Source: JAFNAG01 sp963739235
GTDB lineage: Bacteria; Acidobacteriota; UBA6911
Length of the DNA stretch: 64,000 nucleotides
Assembly: GCA_963739235.1 (NCBI GenBank)
Contig: CAVTZY010000028.1
Coordinates: 62,001-126,000 of the forward strand
Direction: 5' to 3'
Numbering within the stretch: the stretch's first letter is position 1; every line of letters begins with the position of its first letter. Positions 9,945-18,589 of the stretch are shown piece by piece. The translations under genes were made by a program, and so were the position numbers. The notes under the pieces are model-generated. The model was not told where the DNA came from and searched no databases. It saw nothing but the letters and a program-made list of their open reading frames with translations.

Positions 9945-11216
9945 ATGTCCTTTACGGTTCGTGTGCTCATCGGTCTGATTCTGGGTCTGGCGATCGGCAT
10001 GGCGATCGCAGGCACGAGCACGCCCTGGCTTCAAAAACTTCCGGGGATTGTCGAACCGATCAGCGCGCTGTTCATCAATGCCATTCGGATGACGGTGATT
10101 CCACTGGTGGTGTCGAGCCTCATCGTGGGCGTAGCATCTGCACGCGATGCGCGCGCCGTTGGCCGCATAGGCGGACGGGCTCTGCTCTGGTTCTTTATCG
10201 CGCTATTTGCCTCGGTGATTTTCAGTGCCGTGTTGGCCTTTCCCCTGCTGCGGCACCTCGACATCGATCCGGCGATTGCGGCCGCGCTGCGCGCCGATGC
10301 TGCCAGTGCGGGAAAGGCTGCAGCCGAAACGGCCAGCAAGCTGCCTTCCGCTTCCCAGTGGATCGTCGATTTGGTGCCTGTCAATGCGTTCAAAGCCCTG
10401 GTCGAGGGCTCCATGCTGCCGCTGATCTTCTTTTCCCTGGCCTTCGGGCTCTCGCTCACGAAGGTTGAGGCCGGCCGGCAGCAGATCGTCGTGAACCTTT
10501 TTCACGGCATCTCCGATGCCATGTTGATCCTGGTTCAATGGGTGCTCCGCTTCGCCCCCTATGGTGTTTTTGCTCTGGCGGTTCCGCTTGGCGCCCGGAT
10601 GGGGATGCAGGCGGCCGGGGCATTGATTTATTACATCATACTTCTGTCGCTGATCGCCGGAGCGTTCGTTATCGTTGTCCTGTATCCGAGCGCCGTATTA
10701 CTCGGGCGCGTGCCGCTGCGGAAATTCCTGCGCGCGAGCGCGCCATCATTCGCAGTCGCGTTCAGCTCGAGATCCTCCCTGGCTGCGCTTCCTGCCACGA
10801 TTGAAGGAGCCAAAACCGAGCTTGGCTTGCCGAGCGAAATCCACGGATTCGTATTATCCCTGGCGGCCTCCATGTTCCGGGTCGGCGGGGCGATCGCCGA
10901 GGTGGTGGCGGCGGCGTTCATTGCCCGGCTTTACGGGGTGGATCTCCTGCTTCCGCAGATAATCACCATCGTCGTTACCGTCGTCTTCACTTCTCTTACC
11001 ATTCCGGGAATCCCTGCCGGGGCCATCATTGTGATGGCACCGGTATTGTCTGCAGCGGGTGTCCCTGTGGAGGGCATCGGGGTCCTAATGGCGGTAGACA
11101 CCATTCCTGACATGTTCCGTACCTCCGCCAACGTAGTTGGCTGGCTGACAATAGGAACAATCCTGGGTAGAAGAATCGAACCAAAGCCGATCTTTTCCGA
11201 CGATCTCCAGCGATAA
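9945..11216 (+). CDS. Dicarboxylate/amino acid:cation symporter (DAACS family)
   Basis: A 423-residue secondary transporter of the GltP/DctA type that imports glutamate, aspartate or C4-dicarboxylates with protons or sodium. Family features: N-terminal VLIGLILGLAIGMAI, the IRMTVIPLVVSSLIVGVA segment, the serine-rich re-entrant loop AVAFSSRSSLAALPATIE, and the substrate/cation region ending VDTIPDMFRTSANVVG, where the Asp and Asn-Val positions are typical of the family. The start is set at 9945 because the earlier ATG lies in a -10 hexamer. It could recover amino acids released by the peptidases nearby; that link is inference. Confidence 0.9.
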   Translation: MSFTVRVLIGLILGLAIGMAIAGTSTPWLQKLPGIVEPISALFINAIRMTVIPLVVSSLIVGVASARDARAVGRIGGRALLWFFIALFASVIFSAVLAFPLLRHLDIDPAIAAALRADAASAGKAAAETASKLPSASQWIVDLVPVNAFKALVEGSMLPLIFFSLAFGLSLTKVEAGRQQIVVNLFHGISDAMLILVQWVLRFAPYGVFALAVPLGARMGMQAAGALIYYIILLSLIAGAFVIVVLYPSAVLLGRVPLRKFLRASAPSFAVAFSSRSSLAALPATIEGAKTELGLPSEIHGFVLSLAASMFRVGGAIAEVVAAAFIARLYGVDLLLPQIITIVVTVVFTSLTIPGIPAGAIIVMAPVLSAAGVPVEGIGVLMAVDTIPDMFRTSANVVGWLTIGTILGRRIEPKPIFSDDLQR

Positions 11217-11703
11217 TCATCCGGAGGGCGACAGCAGCCGTGCCGCCCTTGCCTGTGCCTCACAATGAGTGACGTCCAACGATCGCCCGCATGCCTGGAG
11301 ACTCTTTGTCCCGCAGTCTGCGATTCAGACAGTGGAAAAGACTTTGCCACGAATGGCACGAAAGGGGAGAGGGGCCACTATGGGAGTGCCATTCGTGGCT
11401 GCTTTTAGCTTGTACTGTCTGAATCGCAGTCCCGCCTTGGAATAACTACCCAGAAACAGCCAAGTAGAGGTATCATGCGTCGGGTTTGCCGCCCTCCGAT
11501 GGGGCAGAGGTGTTAAGGTCGGCGAGCCGGGGCACCATTTGCAAATGCTTGGGCCGGCCCGAGCGCGCCAGGACATGGAGGATTTGGCAATCCGAAGTGA
11601 GAGATTCAGGAAGAGCATGGGCTCCGTTCTCCGCACATTTTGATCGCTCGGTCTTTTTGCGGATGAGAATTTTGATTTCGACAAATTTTAATGGGTGAAT
11701 ATC
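11217..11703. other. Intergenic region, 487 bp, carrying one nested hairpin
   Basis: No credible coding frame is visible. Its main feature is the inverted repeat at 11318-11429. The stretch just before 11704 is AT-rich and may hold the promoter of the S46 gene. Confidence 0.6.
11318..11429. repeat. Nested perfect inverted repeats (112 bp)
   Basis: Outer arms CTGCGATTCAGACAGT (11318-11333) and ACTGTCTGAATCGCAG (11414-11429) pair over 16 bp. Inner arms GCCACGAATGGCAC (11346-11359) and GTGCCATTCGTGGC (11386-11399) pair over 14 bp. The inner arm shares the ATTCGTGGC core with the repeats at 61-110 and 9036-9085. Confidence 0.85.
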
Positions 11704-13896
11704 ATGAAGAAATTCTACGCATTTTTCCTCTGTATTGTGCTTTCGCTGTCCAGCGTTGCGGTGGCCGAAGAAGGCATGTGGCTGTACAACGCGGTTCCCA
11801 AGGACAAACTCAAAGCGCTATACGGTTTTGAACCGACCCAGGACTGGCTGGATCATATGCGGCTGTCCTCGGTGAAATTTGGCGGAGGCTCAGGGTCTTT
11901 CGTGTCGCCCAATGGCCTGGTGATGACCAATCACCACATTGGAGCTGGCTGTATTAATGCGGTCTCGACCACGGCCAAAGATTACATGAAGACCGGTTTT
12001 TACGCCCCCACTCCAACGGAAGAGGTCAAGTGCCCCAACATGACCGTCCAAGTCTTGCAGGGCATCGAGGACATTACCGCCAAGGTGAACGCCGCGCTCA
12101 AGGATGTGCCTGCATCCGATACGGCAAGGCAGCGAACGACGCTCACGAGCCTGCAGAACGAATGCGGAACCGCCTCCAAGCTCAGCTGCCAGGCTGTCTC
12201 CATGTACTCAGGCACCATGTATTTCATGTACAAGTACAAACCTTACAACGACGTGCGTCTGGTCTTTGCTCCCGAGTACGACATGGCGTTCTTCGGCGGG
12301 GATCCTGACAATTTCGAATACCCTCGTTATGACCTCGATGTGACCTTCCTGCGCGTATACGAGGATAACAAGCCGGTCCATCCTGAGCACTATTTCTCGT
12401 GGTCCAAGGACGGCGCCAAGAAGAACGACCTCGTGTTCGTTTCAGGGCACCCCGGATCCACGCAGCGGCTCAACACGGTGGCGCAGCTCGAGTTTATCCG
12501 CGATCTTCAATACCCGATGCAGATTGAAAGCCAGACGCGCGTGATCGCGGACCTCATCAAGCGCAGCTCAGTTTCGGAAGAAGAAAGGCGGAGGCTGGAG
12601 CGCCAGGTATTCAATCAGCAGAACACGGCGAAAGCTACCAAGGGCTACTATTCAGGGCTGCTCGACAAAGAACTAATGGCAATCAAGGCCAAAGATGAAA
12701 ACCAGCTGCGGGATGCCTTCCTGAAGGATCCGAAGCTGAAGGCGCGGTACGGCGATCCCTGGAAGGACATTGCCGACTATTACCAAGCGCAGAGGGAAGG
12801 GAACCTGTATGCAGCGCGCCAGTACTTCCCCTACTCTTCGGGACCGGCAGCCCCGGGAGGCCGGGGAGGTCAGGCTGCAGGCGCGGGAGCGCCTGGAGCG
12901 TTCCGGGGTGGTCTGCCGGATTTGGCGCTCATGCTGGTCCGTGCCACTACTGAAAAGGAAAAGCCGGAGAACGAACGCAGTGCCAGCTCCCGTGACCCCG
13001 CAGCCGTGGAGCAGAGGCTCTTCGCCACGGATCAGAAAATCGACAAGGCCAGCGACGTTGCAGCCTTAAGCGGCACGCTGACTGAGATGAACAAGTTCCT
13101 ACCGGGACACCCGGTGGTTGCGAGGGTCCTCGGGGGTAAGACACCGGAGCAGGTTGCGAGGTATATCATCGATAACACGAAGGTGGGCGATGTCGAATTC
13201 CGCAAGCAACTCTATGCCGGCGGGTTTGAGGCGGTTGTGAGCAGCGCCGATCCGCTCGTCGCTCTTGTGCGCGTCGCTGAGAGGGAAGGCCAGCGTGTAA
13301 GCGAGGAATGGGCGAAAAAAGTCGTTCCGTTGGAAGCAGCGCGAACCGCGGCGGAAACCAACATCGCCAAGATCCGCTTTGCAGTGCAGGGTTTTTCTTA
13401 TCCTCCGGACGCGAACAGTACTCTCCGTTTGAGTTACGGGACCGTAAAGGGCTATGTGGAAGATGGTTTGGGCACGGTGCCGAAAGGAACGAAATTGGCG
13501 CCGTTCACAACCATTGGACAAGCTTACGCATATGCCGAAAAGCATGGCAACAAAGACCCCTACAAGCTGCCGGAAAGCTGGCTGAAGGCCAAGGCCAAGG
13601 TCAATGGCAAGACGCCACTCAACTTCGTTTCTACCAACGACATCATCGGCGGCAACTCGGGAAGCCCTGTGCTGAACAAAAATGCGGAGATCGTCGGCCT
13701 GATCTTCGACGGCAACATTCAGATGCTGCCTGGCCGCTTTCAGTTCGGGGAAAAGATGAACCGCGCGGTCAGCGTGGATTCCCGCGCGCTGGTGGAGGCG
13801 GTGCGCAATATTTATAACGCAGCCCCTCTGGCCGATGAACTGACCGGCACGGCAGCCAACCCTGCCAAGAAAGGCCTAAAGCCTGCCGGCAAATAG
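11704..13896 (+). CDS. S46 family dipeptidyl-peptidase (DPP7/DPP11 type)
   Basis: A 730-residue exported serine peptidase that removes dipeptides from peptide N-termini in the periplasm. ATG 11704 is preferred over GTG 11695: GGGTG lies about 8 bases upstream and the product opens with a clean signal peptide ending AVA-EEG. Catalytic elements are the TNHHIGAG histidines (77 and 78), the acidic segment FGGDPDNFEYPRYDLD, and Ser652 in GGNSGSPVL. Gly670 in FDGN falls where characterised enzymes have Gly for hydrophobic (DPP7) or Arg for acidic (DPP11) P1 residues, so DPP7-like specificity is inferred. A Gly-rich loop at about 380-405 interrupts the helical domain. The frame is intact. Confidence 0.92.
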   Translation: MKKFYAFFLCIVLSLSSVAVAEEGMWLYNAVPKDKLKALYGFEPTQDWLDHMRLSSVKFGGGSGSFVSPNGLVMTNHHIGAGCINAVSTTAKDYMKTGFYAPTPTEEVKCPNMTVQVLQGIEDITAKVNAALKDVPASDTARQRTTLTSLQNECGTASKLSCQAVSMYSGTMYFMYKYKPYNDVRLVFAPEYDMAFFGGDPDNFEYPRYDLDVTFLRVYEDNKPVHPEHYFSWSKDGAKKNDLVFVSGHPGSTQRLNTVAQLEFIRDLQYPMQIESQTRVIADLIKRSSVSEEERRRLERQVFNQQNTAKATKGYYSGLLDKELMAIKAKDENQLRDAFLKDPKLKARYGDPWKDIADYYQAQREGNLYAARQYFPYSSGPAAPGGRGGQAAGAGAPGAFRGGLPDLALMLVRATTEKEKPENERSASSRDPAAVEQRLFATDQKIDKASDVAALSGTLTEMNKFLPGHPVVARVLGGKTPEQVARYIIDNTKVGDVEFRKQLYAGGFEAVVSSADPLVALVRVAEREGQRVSEEWAKKVVPLEAARTAAETNIAKIRFAVQGFSYPPDANSTLRLSYGTVKGYVEDGLGTVPKGTKLAPFTTIGQAYAYAEKHGNKDPYKLPESWLKAKAKVNGKTPLNFVSTNDIIGGNSGSPVLNKNAEIVGLIFDGNIQMLPGRFQFGEKMNRAVSVDSRALVEAVRNIYNAAPLADELTGTAANPAKKGLKPAGK

Positions 13897-13961
13897 GAAA
13901 CAGGAGTCTGCGCGCCAATCGGAGGTTTACCCGTTCCTGATGTGGCAAGGAGCTATCTGGG

Positions 13962-14030
13962 AAACCGCAGATGAACGCAGATTAACGCAAACGGTGGATT
14001 GCACCTGATCTGCGTTGGTCTGTGTTCCGT
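13962..14030. repeat. Imperfect inverted repeat between convergent genes
   Basis: GAAACCGCAGATGAACGCAG at the left pairs imperfectly with the complement of CTGCGTTGGTCTGTGTTCC at the right. It sits between the ends of the S46 gene and the propeller gene and may act as a bidirectional terminator, though no T-run is present. Confidence 0.5.
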
Positions 14031-14036
14031 GGCGCC

Positions 14037-15269
14037 TCATTCGAGCATCCACAAGATCACCGAATCCTGATCCCGAACGAATATGCGTTTTCCGGCGAGT
14101 ATAGGATGCGCGTAGGTCTGGGTGTCCGCAACTTTGATGCTGGCGACCTCGGTATAGGCTTTATCGTTCGGCTGGAGCGCCGACAAAGTCCCATCCTGCG
14201 TCAGGCAGATCAGGACCGGACCGACGTCCAGCATTGCGCCGTAATTTCCTCGTCTCACGGTGTCTGTCCAGGCCGTCTCACCGGTTTTGGCATTGATGCA
14301 GAAAAAGTTGCCGCGCTCCGAAACGCCATAGAGGAAACCGTCCTTGATCACCGGTGTGTTGAATTGGACTCCCAGTTGGGAATTCGCCCACAGGTCCTTC
14401 ACGGTGAAGGAAGCGCCCTGCTTCTCGATCCGGAGGGCTTTGGTGCCGCGGTTCTGGCCGGCGATGATCACGGTCTGACCGTCAATGATCGGCGTGGCTG
14501 CGTTGTAAGCCATTCCCGTGATTGGGTAGGGAATCTGCCACAGGAGTTTGCCGTCCGCCAGCGCTACCCCGACCAGCATCTTGTCGGTAAGCGTGACGAT
14601 CTGTTTTGTGCCCTCGACCGTCATCAGGGCCGGAGATCCGTAGGCGGGGCCGTCTTCGGTCCATTTCCACTTCTGGCTGCCGCTGTTCAGGTCGTAGGCA
14701 ATGATCCCGCCGTTACTGGGTCCGCCAACCTGCACAATGGCCATTCCATCAACAATCAATGGCGACATCCCTGTGTAATAAATCGGATAGGCGCCGGAAA
14801 AATCATCTTTGCGCCAGAGGAGCTTGGCGCTGGCCACGTCAAGGCAAGAGACGATGCCCGTCACACCGAGGGTGACGACCTTGCCATTGGCAACCGCGGG
14901 CGAACTGCGGGGCCCCGGATGGAGGCGTTGGGAGGGTCCTGTGACAGCCGGACACGCGTAGCTGTCTTTCCACAGCTCTTTCCCCGTAGCGGCATCCAGG
15001 CAAAGCGTGATTTCATCGGCCGCCTGGCGGGCAAAGACATAAAGCTTGTCGCCTACCAGGGCGGGGGTCGAATCGGCGCCTGCGCCGACGCTTACTTTCC
15101 ACTTTTGGGTGAATTGTTTGGGCCAGGTTGTCGGCACCGTGAATCCTGTCACCTTGTCGTCGCGGGTTGGCCCGCGCCACTGCGGCCAATCCTGAGCCAA
15201 TAGTAATCCGATTCCGAAGAGGATTGTCCAACATGCAATCACGCTGATCACTCGGTTCGTGTTTCTCAT
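14037..15269 (-). CDS. PQQ-like beta-propeller repeat protein, exported
   Basis: A 410-residue protein with a signal segment (IACWTILFGIGLLLAQ) followed by QDWPQWRGP, the usual opening of PQQ-binding-like quinoprotein propellers. Blade repeats can be seen as LYVFARQ..CLDAATGKELWKD, VSCLDVASAKLLWRK, IIAYDLNSGSQKWKW and FFCINAKTGETAW. No dehydrogenase active-site residues or cofactor cysteines were identified, so it is probably a structural or binding propeller in the periplasm. The start at 15269 follows a G-rich stretch; the frame extends to 15347 without a better site. The upstream same-strand gene is the double-SIS protein, 131 bp away. Confidence 0.85.
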   Translation of the reverse strand: MRNTNRVISVIACWTILFGIGLLLAQDWPQWRGPTRDDKVTGFTVPTTWPKQFTQKWKVSVGAGADSTPALVGDKLYVFARQAADEITLCLDAATGKELWKDSYACPAVTGPSQRLHPGPRSSPAVANGKVVTLGVTGIVSCLDVASAKLLWRKDDFSGAYPIYYTGMSPLIVDGMAIVQVGGPSNGGIIAYDLNSGSQKWKWTEDGPAYGSPALMTVEGTKQIVTLTDKMLVGVALADGKLLWQIPYPITGMAYNAATPIIDGQTVIIAGQNRGTKALRIEKQGASFTVKDLWANSQLGVQFNTPVIKDGFLYGVSERGNFFCINAKTGETAWTDTVRRGNYGAMLDVGPVLICLTQDGTLSALQPNDKAYTEVASIKVADTQTYAHPILAGKRIFVRDQDSVILWMLE

Positions 15270-15400
15270 GGGAACCCCCGTATGAATTTTCCCCGATATA
15301 CGTTCAGATGCACAGATGGCATTTTCCGCTGTTTCTGGCCGCAGCATAGCACGGGTTAAGCATCCAAATCACGGATTCGCTCGCACCGGCGTCTTCTTGA

Positions 15401-17470
15401 TCAAGTCCGGCTTCCGGGGTGTGACTCGCTCAAGGATGGATTGTGGCGTTCGAGGTAGACGGCCAGCCCTTCCTTGTCCATGATCCGCTGAGCTTCTTTC
15501 CAGCCCACGGGCGCCTGCCGATGCAGTGCTTCGACAATCCGGATGATGCTGAGCGCCACCTCGGCGGTCTGTCCCATCTCCTGCGATTTGACAAAATCGA
15601 TGGCGTCGATCAGCACGGCGTTTGCCTCTGCGAAGGTGATCTCTGCCTGTGGGCCACGCCGTGCGCGCCATGCCGGCTGGCCAAGGACATCGTTGACGTG
15701 TGAAAGGATGAGGTAGCTCGCCCTACCGATGAGTTTGAGGTTGCTTGGGCTGACGCTGGTCATCGTGTTCCCGATGACGCGGCCCAATGCCGCCATGGTT
15801 GCGGTCGAGTGGGCGTTGAGGAGCATTTTGAGCGCAATCTGACGACGCACGCCCAGAGGATCGCCCGGCACATCCAGTACCAGCGGCACCCAGACGTCCT
15901 TTTCCTTGGTATGGGGAAGTATCGATTTTCTTAGCCTGTCGAGCTCGCGGGTGCCGGAAACCGTCAGCACCGCTATGGAGCCGCCGCGGTCGTGAAAAAG
16001 CTCGATGAATTTCCGGAAGCAGGATTCCGGTCGTTCAAGCTTGCGCGCCTCCTCCTCCATCAACACCAGCACACCCAGGTCTCCGGGGCCCGGCCCTCTG
16101 CGCTCAATGTTTGATGCCGAAAAAGAAAAGTCGTAGGAAAACTCCTGGTCATTGCCGGCGCTTGTGAGGCTCCGCAGGGCGGCCTGCCTCAGGTAGAAAT
16201 CCTCCACCTGAGTTTCAAAGGCGGGCTGGTACAGAAAGGGATCCAGGCCGCGAAACGGGCGCCCCAGGAAATGGCGCCAGGCGGTACGGAGATCGGTCGC
16301 CTCCGTCCACACCTGAACCCAGCAGAGGCGCTGCGGGTCTTCGACCTTGTCCAGCGGATACAGGCGGAAGGTGGGGCTTCGTTCGGTGCTATCGATGAAT
16401 ACCGTAATCAAGGCCTCATTGGCCAGATAGGTGGAAAAGTGATTATGCCGATAGGTGGCGGTTTCGAGATCGGTAAACCTGGCAATGTTTTTTATGGATC
16501 CTTCGATTGCTCTCCTGACGGATTCAAAGTCCCTGAGACGTGATGTAAGATTGGCGCCTGCGCCAAAACCCAGCTCCCCCATTTCATCTCGCGTGAGGCA
16601 ATTGAGGAGGATTCGTGCCAACGCTTCTTCCAGGATCACTCCCACCGTAAAGGTCTCAATCGTCGTCGCCTGCATGCGCGTCGAACCGGTAATGCCCTGT
16701 GGGCCTGTAGTCAGGTTGATGTGGGTGATTGCAGGGTTGTTGAACACGGCGGCGCTGCGTGCGAATGGCAGAAGCACCGGGACCGGATTATTGCACACGA
16801 AATACAGGTTGTTGCGCGCCTGTCGTGCCGTCTTCTCATTGAGGGGCCCATATTGATCCAACGCCGCCAGAATTGTGCCGATCACCGAGGAAGTTTCACC
16901 CCCCTCGGTAACGCAAATGACCACATCTCCGCGTTGGATGCCATGATCCTGCAATTGCAGACGGCCGATCAGCTGGAGGTCTTCGAAACCTTCCAGGGAA
17001 CTGACCAGCGCCCGATCAGCGCCGGTCATCTCGCCGATCAGGGCGTTCTCGATGTCTTCGCCGACAAGGGCACGCAGCCTCTCCCAGCAAGGATGCTGTT
17101 TTGTTTTTCTCCAAAAAGGTCTCCAGAAGGGGCTCTCCATCTGCTTGGCGAGGCGTCCCGTCGCGCCGCACCCGTAAACGTAAATCTTGTAGCCTCCCAG
17201 GATCGCTTGCACGATGGCTTCAGCGGCGGTTGACATCAGGGCGGGATCCTGTTGCAGTTGCCAGATCTTTTCAGAGATATCCTGGTCTACGGAGAGCAGC
17301 ATGCGCAATCCCGCTTCCGAATCCGACTGAAGGACGAAGCTCAAGTTCCAGGTTTTCGAATGCCGCTGCTCCGTAAGGAGGCTGTAGAGGTGGAATTGCT
17401 GCTTGTTTTCCATATAATCGATCGATAAAGGCGACGGCTCGAGCTCGAGAAGATCGAGAAGATCGGACAT
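15401..17470 (-). CDS. Double-SIS protein related to MurQ etherase and glucokinase regulatory protein
   Basis: A 689-residue cytosolic protein. The first half aligns by eye with MurQ (N-acetylmuramate-6-phosphate etherase): GCGATGRLA matches the SIS loop, LEGFED matches the helix with the second catalytic Glu, VTEGGETSSVIGTI matches the second SIS loop, and LTTGPQGITGSTRMQA matches the highly conserved GP-x-TGSTRMKA block. A second SIS-like domain occupies the C-terminal half, giving the layout of mammalian glucokinase regulatory protein. The first catalytic-Glu region reads AKQMESP, one position out of register with MurQ. The start at 17470 has AGGAGG 9 bases upstream; a GTG at 17497 is less likely. 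It is likely to bind a phosphosugar; enzyme or regulator cannot be decided. Confidence 0.75.
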   Translation of the reverse strand: MSDLLDLLELEPSPLSIDYMENKQQFHLYSLLTEQRHSKTWNLSFVLQSDSEAGLRMLLSVDQDISEKIWQLQQDPALMSTAAEAIVQAILGGYKIYVYGCGATGRLAKQMESPFWRPFWRKTKQHPCWERLRALVGEDIENALIGEMTGADRALVSSLEGFEDLQLIGRLQLQDHGIQRGDVVICVTEGGETSSVIGTILAALDQYGPLNEKTARQARNNLYFVCNNPVPVLLPFARSAAVFNNPAITHINLTTGPQGITGSTRMQATTIETFTVGVILEEALARILLNCLTRDEMGELGFGAGANLTSRLRDFESVRRAIEGSIKNIARFTDLETATYRHNHFSTYLANEALITVFIDSTERSPTFRLYPLDKVEDPQRLCWVQVWTEATDLRTAWRHFLGRPFRGLDPFLYQPAFETQVEDFYLRQAALRSLTSAGNDQEFSYDFSFSASNIERRGPGPGDLGVLVLMEEEARKLERPESCFRKFIELFHDRGGSIAVLTVSGTRELDRLRKSILPHTKEKDVWVPLVLDVPGDPLGVRRQIALKMLLNAHSTATMAALGRVIGNTMTSVSPSNLKLIGRASYLILSHVNDVLGQPAWRARRGPQAEITFAEANAVLIDAIDFVKSQEMGQTAEVALSIIRIVEALHRQAPVGWKEAQRIMDKEGLAVYLERHNPSLSESHPGSRT

Positions 17471-17818
17471 AGGGGATCCTCCTGCGTAGGTCAACACCAG
17501 ATTAGCGCAGCGCGGCCGCCGACCGCAACCGAATCCAATCTACGAATTGCCGGCAAGAAATCAGGCACCGGCGTCACAACAGGTTTTTCACTTTGAGAAT
17601 TGCACTTGCCCCCCAATCCTCCTCAGGTAACAATGCATAGCCGGAATGGCCTTCAGTCAAGCGTCGGTGGACATCGATGGGTTGAAACTGCCCCCCCCCG
17701 GGATTCCTTGACCAAGTGCAATTCAGGCAAGGGAGTCAATACGTGGAAGGCTTGAAGGTCTGATATTCGGCCGACAGGCGACAGGGAAATGATAAGATTA
17801 GAGAGGGAAAAGGGGCTC
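17471..17818. other. Divergent intergenic region, 348 bp
   Basis: It lies between the double-SIS gene (minus) and the amidotransferase gene (plus), so it must hold promoters for both. A C-rich run (CCCCCCCCCC) occurs near 17690. No repeat or coding frame was recognised. Confidence 0.5.
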
Positions 17819-18526
17819 ATGGAATTTGCCGTTATCGACTGCAATGAAAATCCAATGATTCCGGATCAGGGCCGTGGGCGCGGATTTGTCCACGCACTCG
17901 CCGGATGGACGAGAGGAAAGGATTACGAGTTTGTCAGCTTTGACGCAATCCCATCACGGCTGCATGATCTGATGCGATGCCGCGGATTGATCCTATCAGG
18001 ATCGAGATTTGATTTGGCTCTGCCCGATGGTCGTTTCGATCGCGAGTGTTATCAGATGATGATCCCGGCATTTCAGCTGATTCGAGATTTTCCAGAGCCC
18101 GTTCTGGGCATTTGTTTCGGGCATCAGCTGATGGCGTTGGGAGATGAGTTCGATCCTGCCCGGACGGATTTCAGCCAACTGCAGATTAGGAATATGGATA
18201 ATCCGCGGGACAGGCACCAGGTCGCGCAGGTGCGCATGAAGGGCCCGCTTCGGTTCACGGAACAGAGGGATTTTTGGGTGCAGTACAATCACAAACAAGA
18301 AGTGCTCATGAACGACGGCCTGCTGAAATACTATGAGATCCTCGCCGGGTCGGACCGATGTCCCGTGGAGATCATGCAGCATCGATCCCGGGAGTGGTTC
18401 GGGGTTCAATTTCATCCGGAGATCGGAAAACCTACGCAGGACGGCGAGAAAGCCCGGCATGAGGACGCGGAGAAGGATGGGCAGGCGCTTCTTCAAGAAT
18501 TTGTCCATTACTGCTTGGACAGATAG
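17819..18526 (+). CDS. Class I glutamine amidotransferase-like protein
   Basis: A 235-residue protein. The nucleophile elbow LGICFGHQLM, the strand GLILSGSRFD before it, and VQFHPEIG near the C-terminus give the Cys-His-Glu triad of class I amidotransferases, which hydrolyse glutamine and pass ammonia to a partner. It has no fused synthetase domain, so either the acceptor subunit is elsewhere or it cleaves a gamma-glutamyl compound. The start at ATG 17819 is taken because AGGGG precedes it and the conserved fold begins there; ATG 17789 is possible. The CapA-like gene follows after 63 bp on the same strand. Confidence 0.82.
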   Translation: MEFAVIDCNENPMIPDQGRGRGFVHALAGWTRGKDYEFVSFDAIPSRLHDLMRCRGLILSGSRFDLALPDGRFDRECYQMMIPAFQLIRDFPEPVLGICFGHQLMALGDEFDPARTDFSQLQIRNMDNPRDRHQVAQVRMKGPLRFTEQRDFWVQYNHKQEVLMNDGLLKYYEILAGSDRCPVEIMQHRSREWFGVQFHPEIGKPTQDGEKARHEDAEKDGQALLQEFVHYCLDR

Positions 18527-18589
18527 ATTCTTCGAATCCAGGCCGCCGACGCCAAAATCTCAACAGTCGCCAATAACTTTTCCTGAAAT

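Noticed and set aside
14022..15203. Plus-strand open frame of 393 residues
   Set aside because: It is the antisense of the PQQ-like propeller gene, whose blades are clear on the minus strand.
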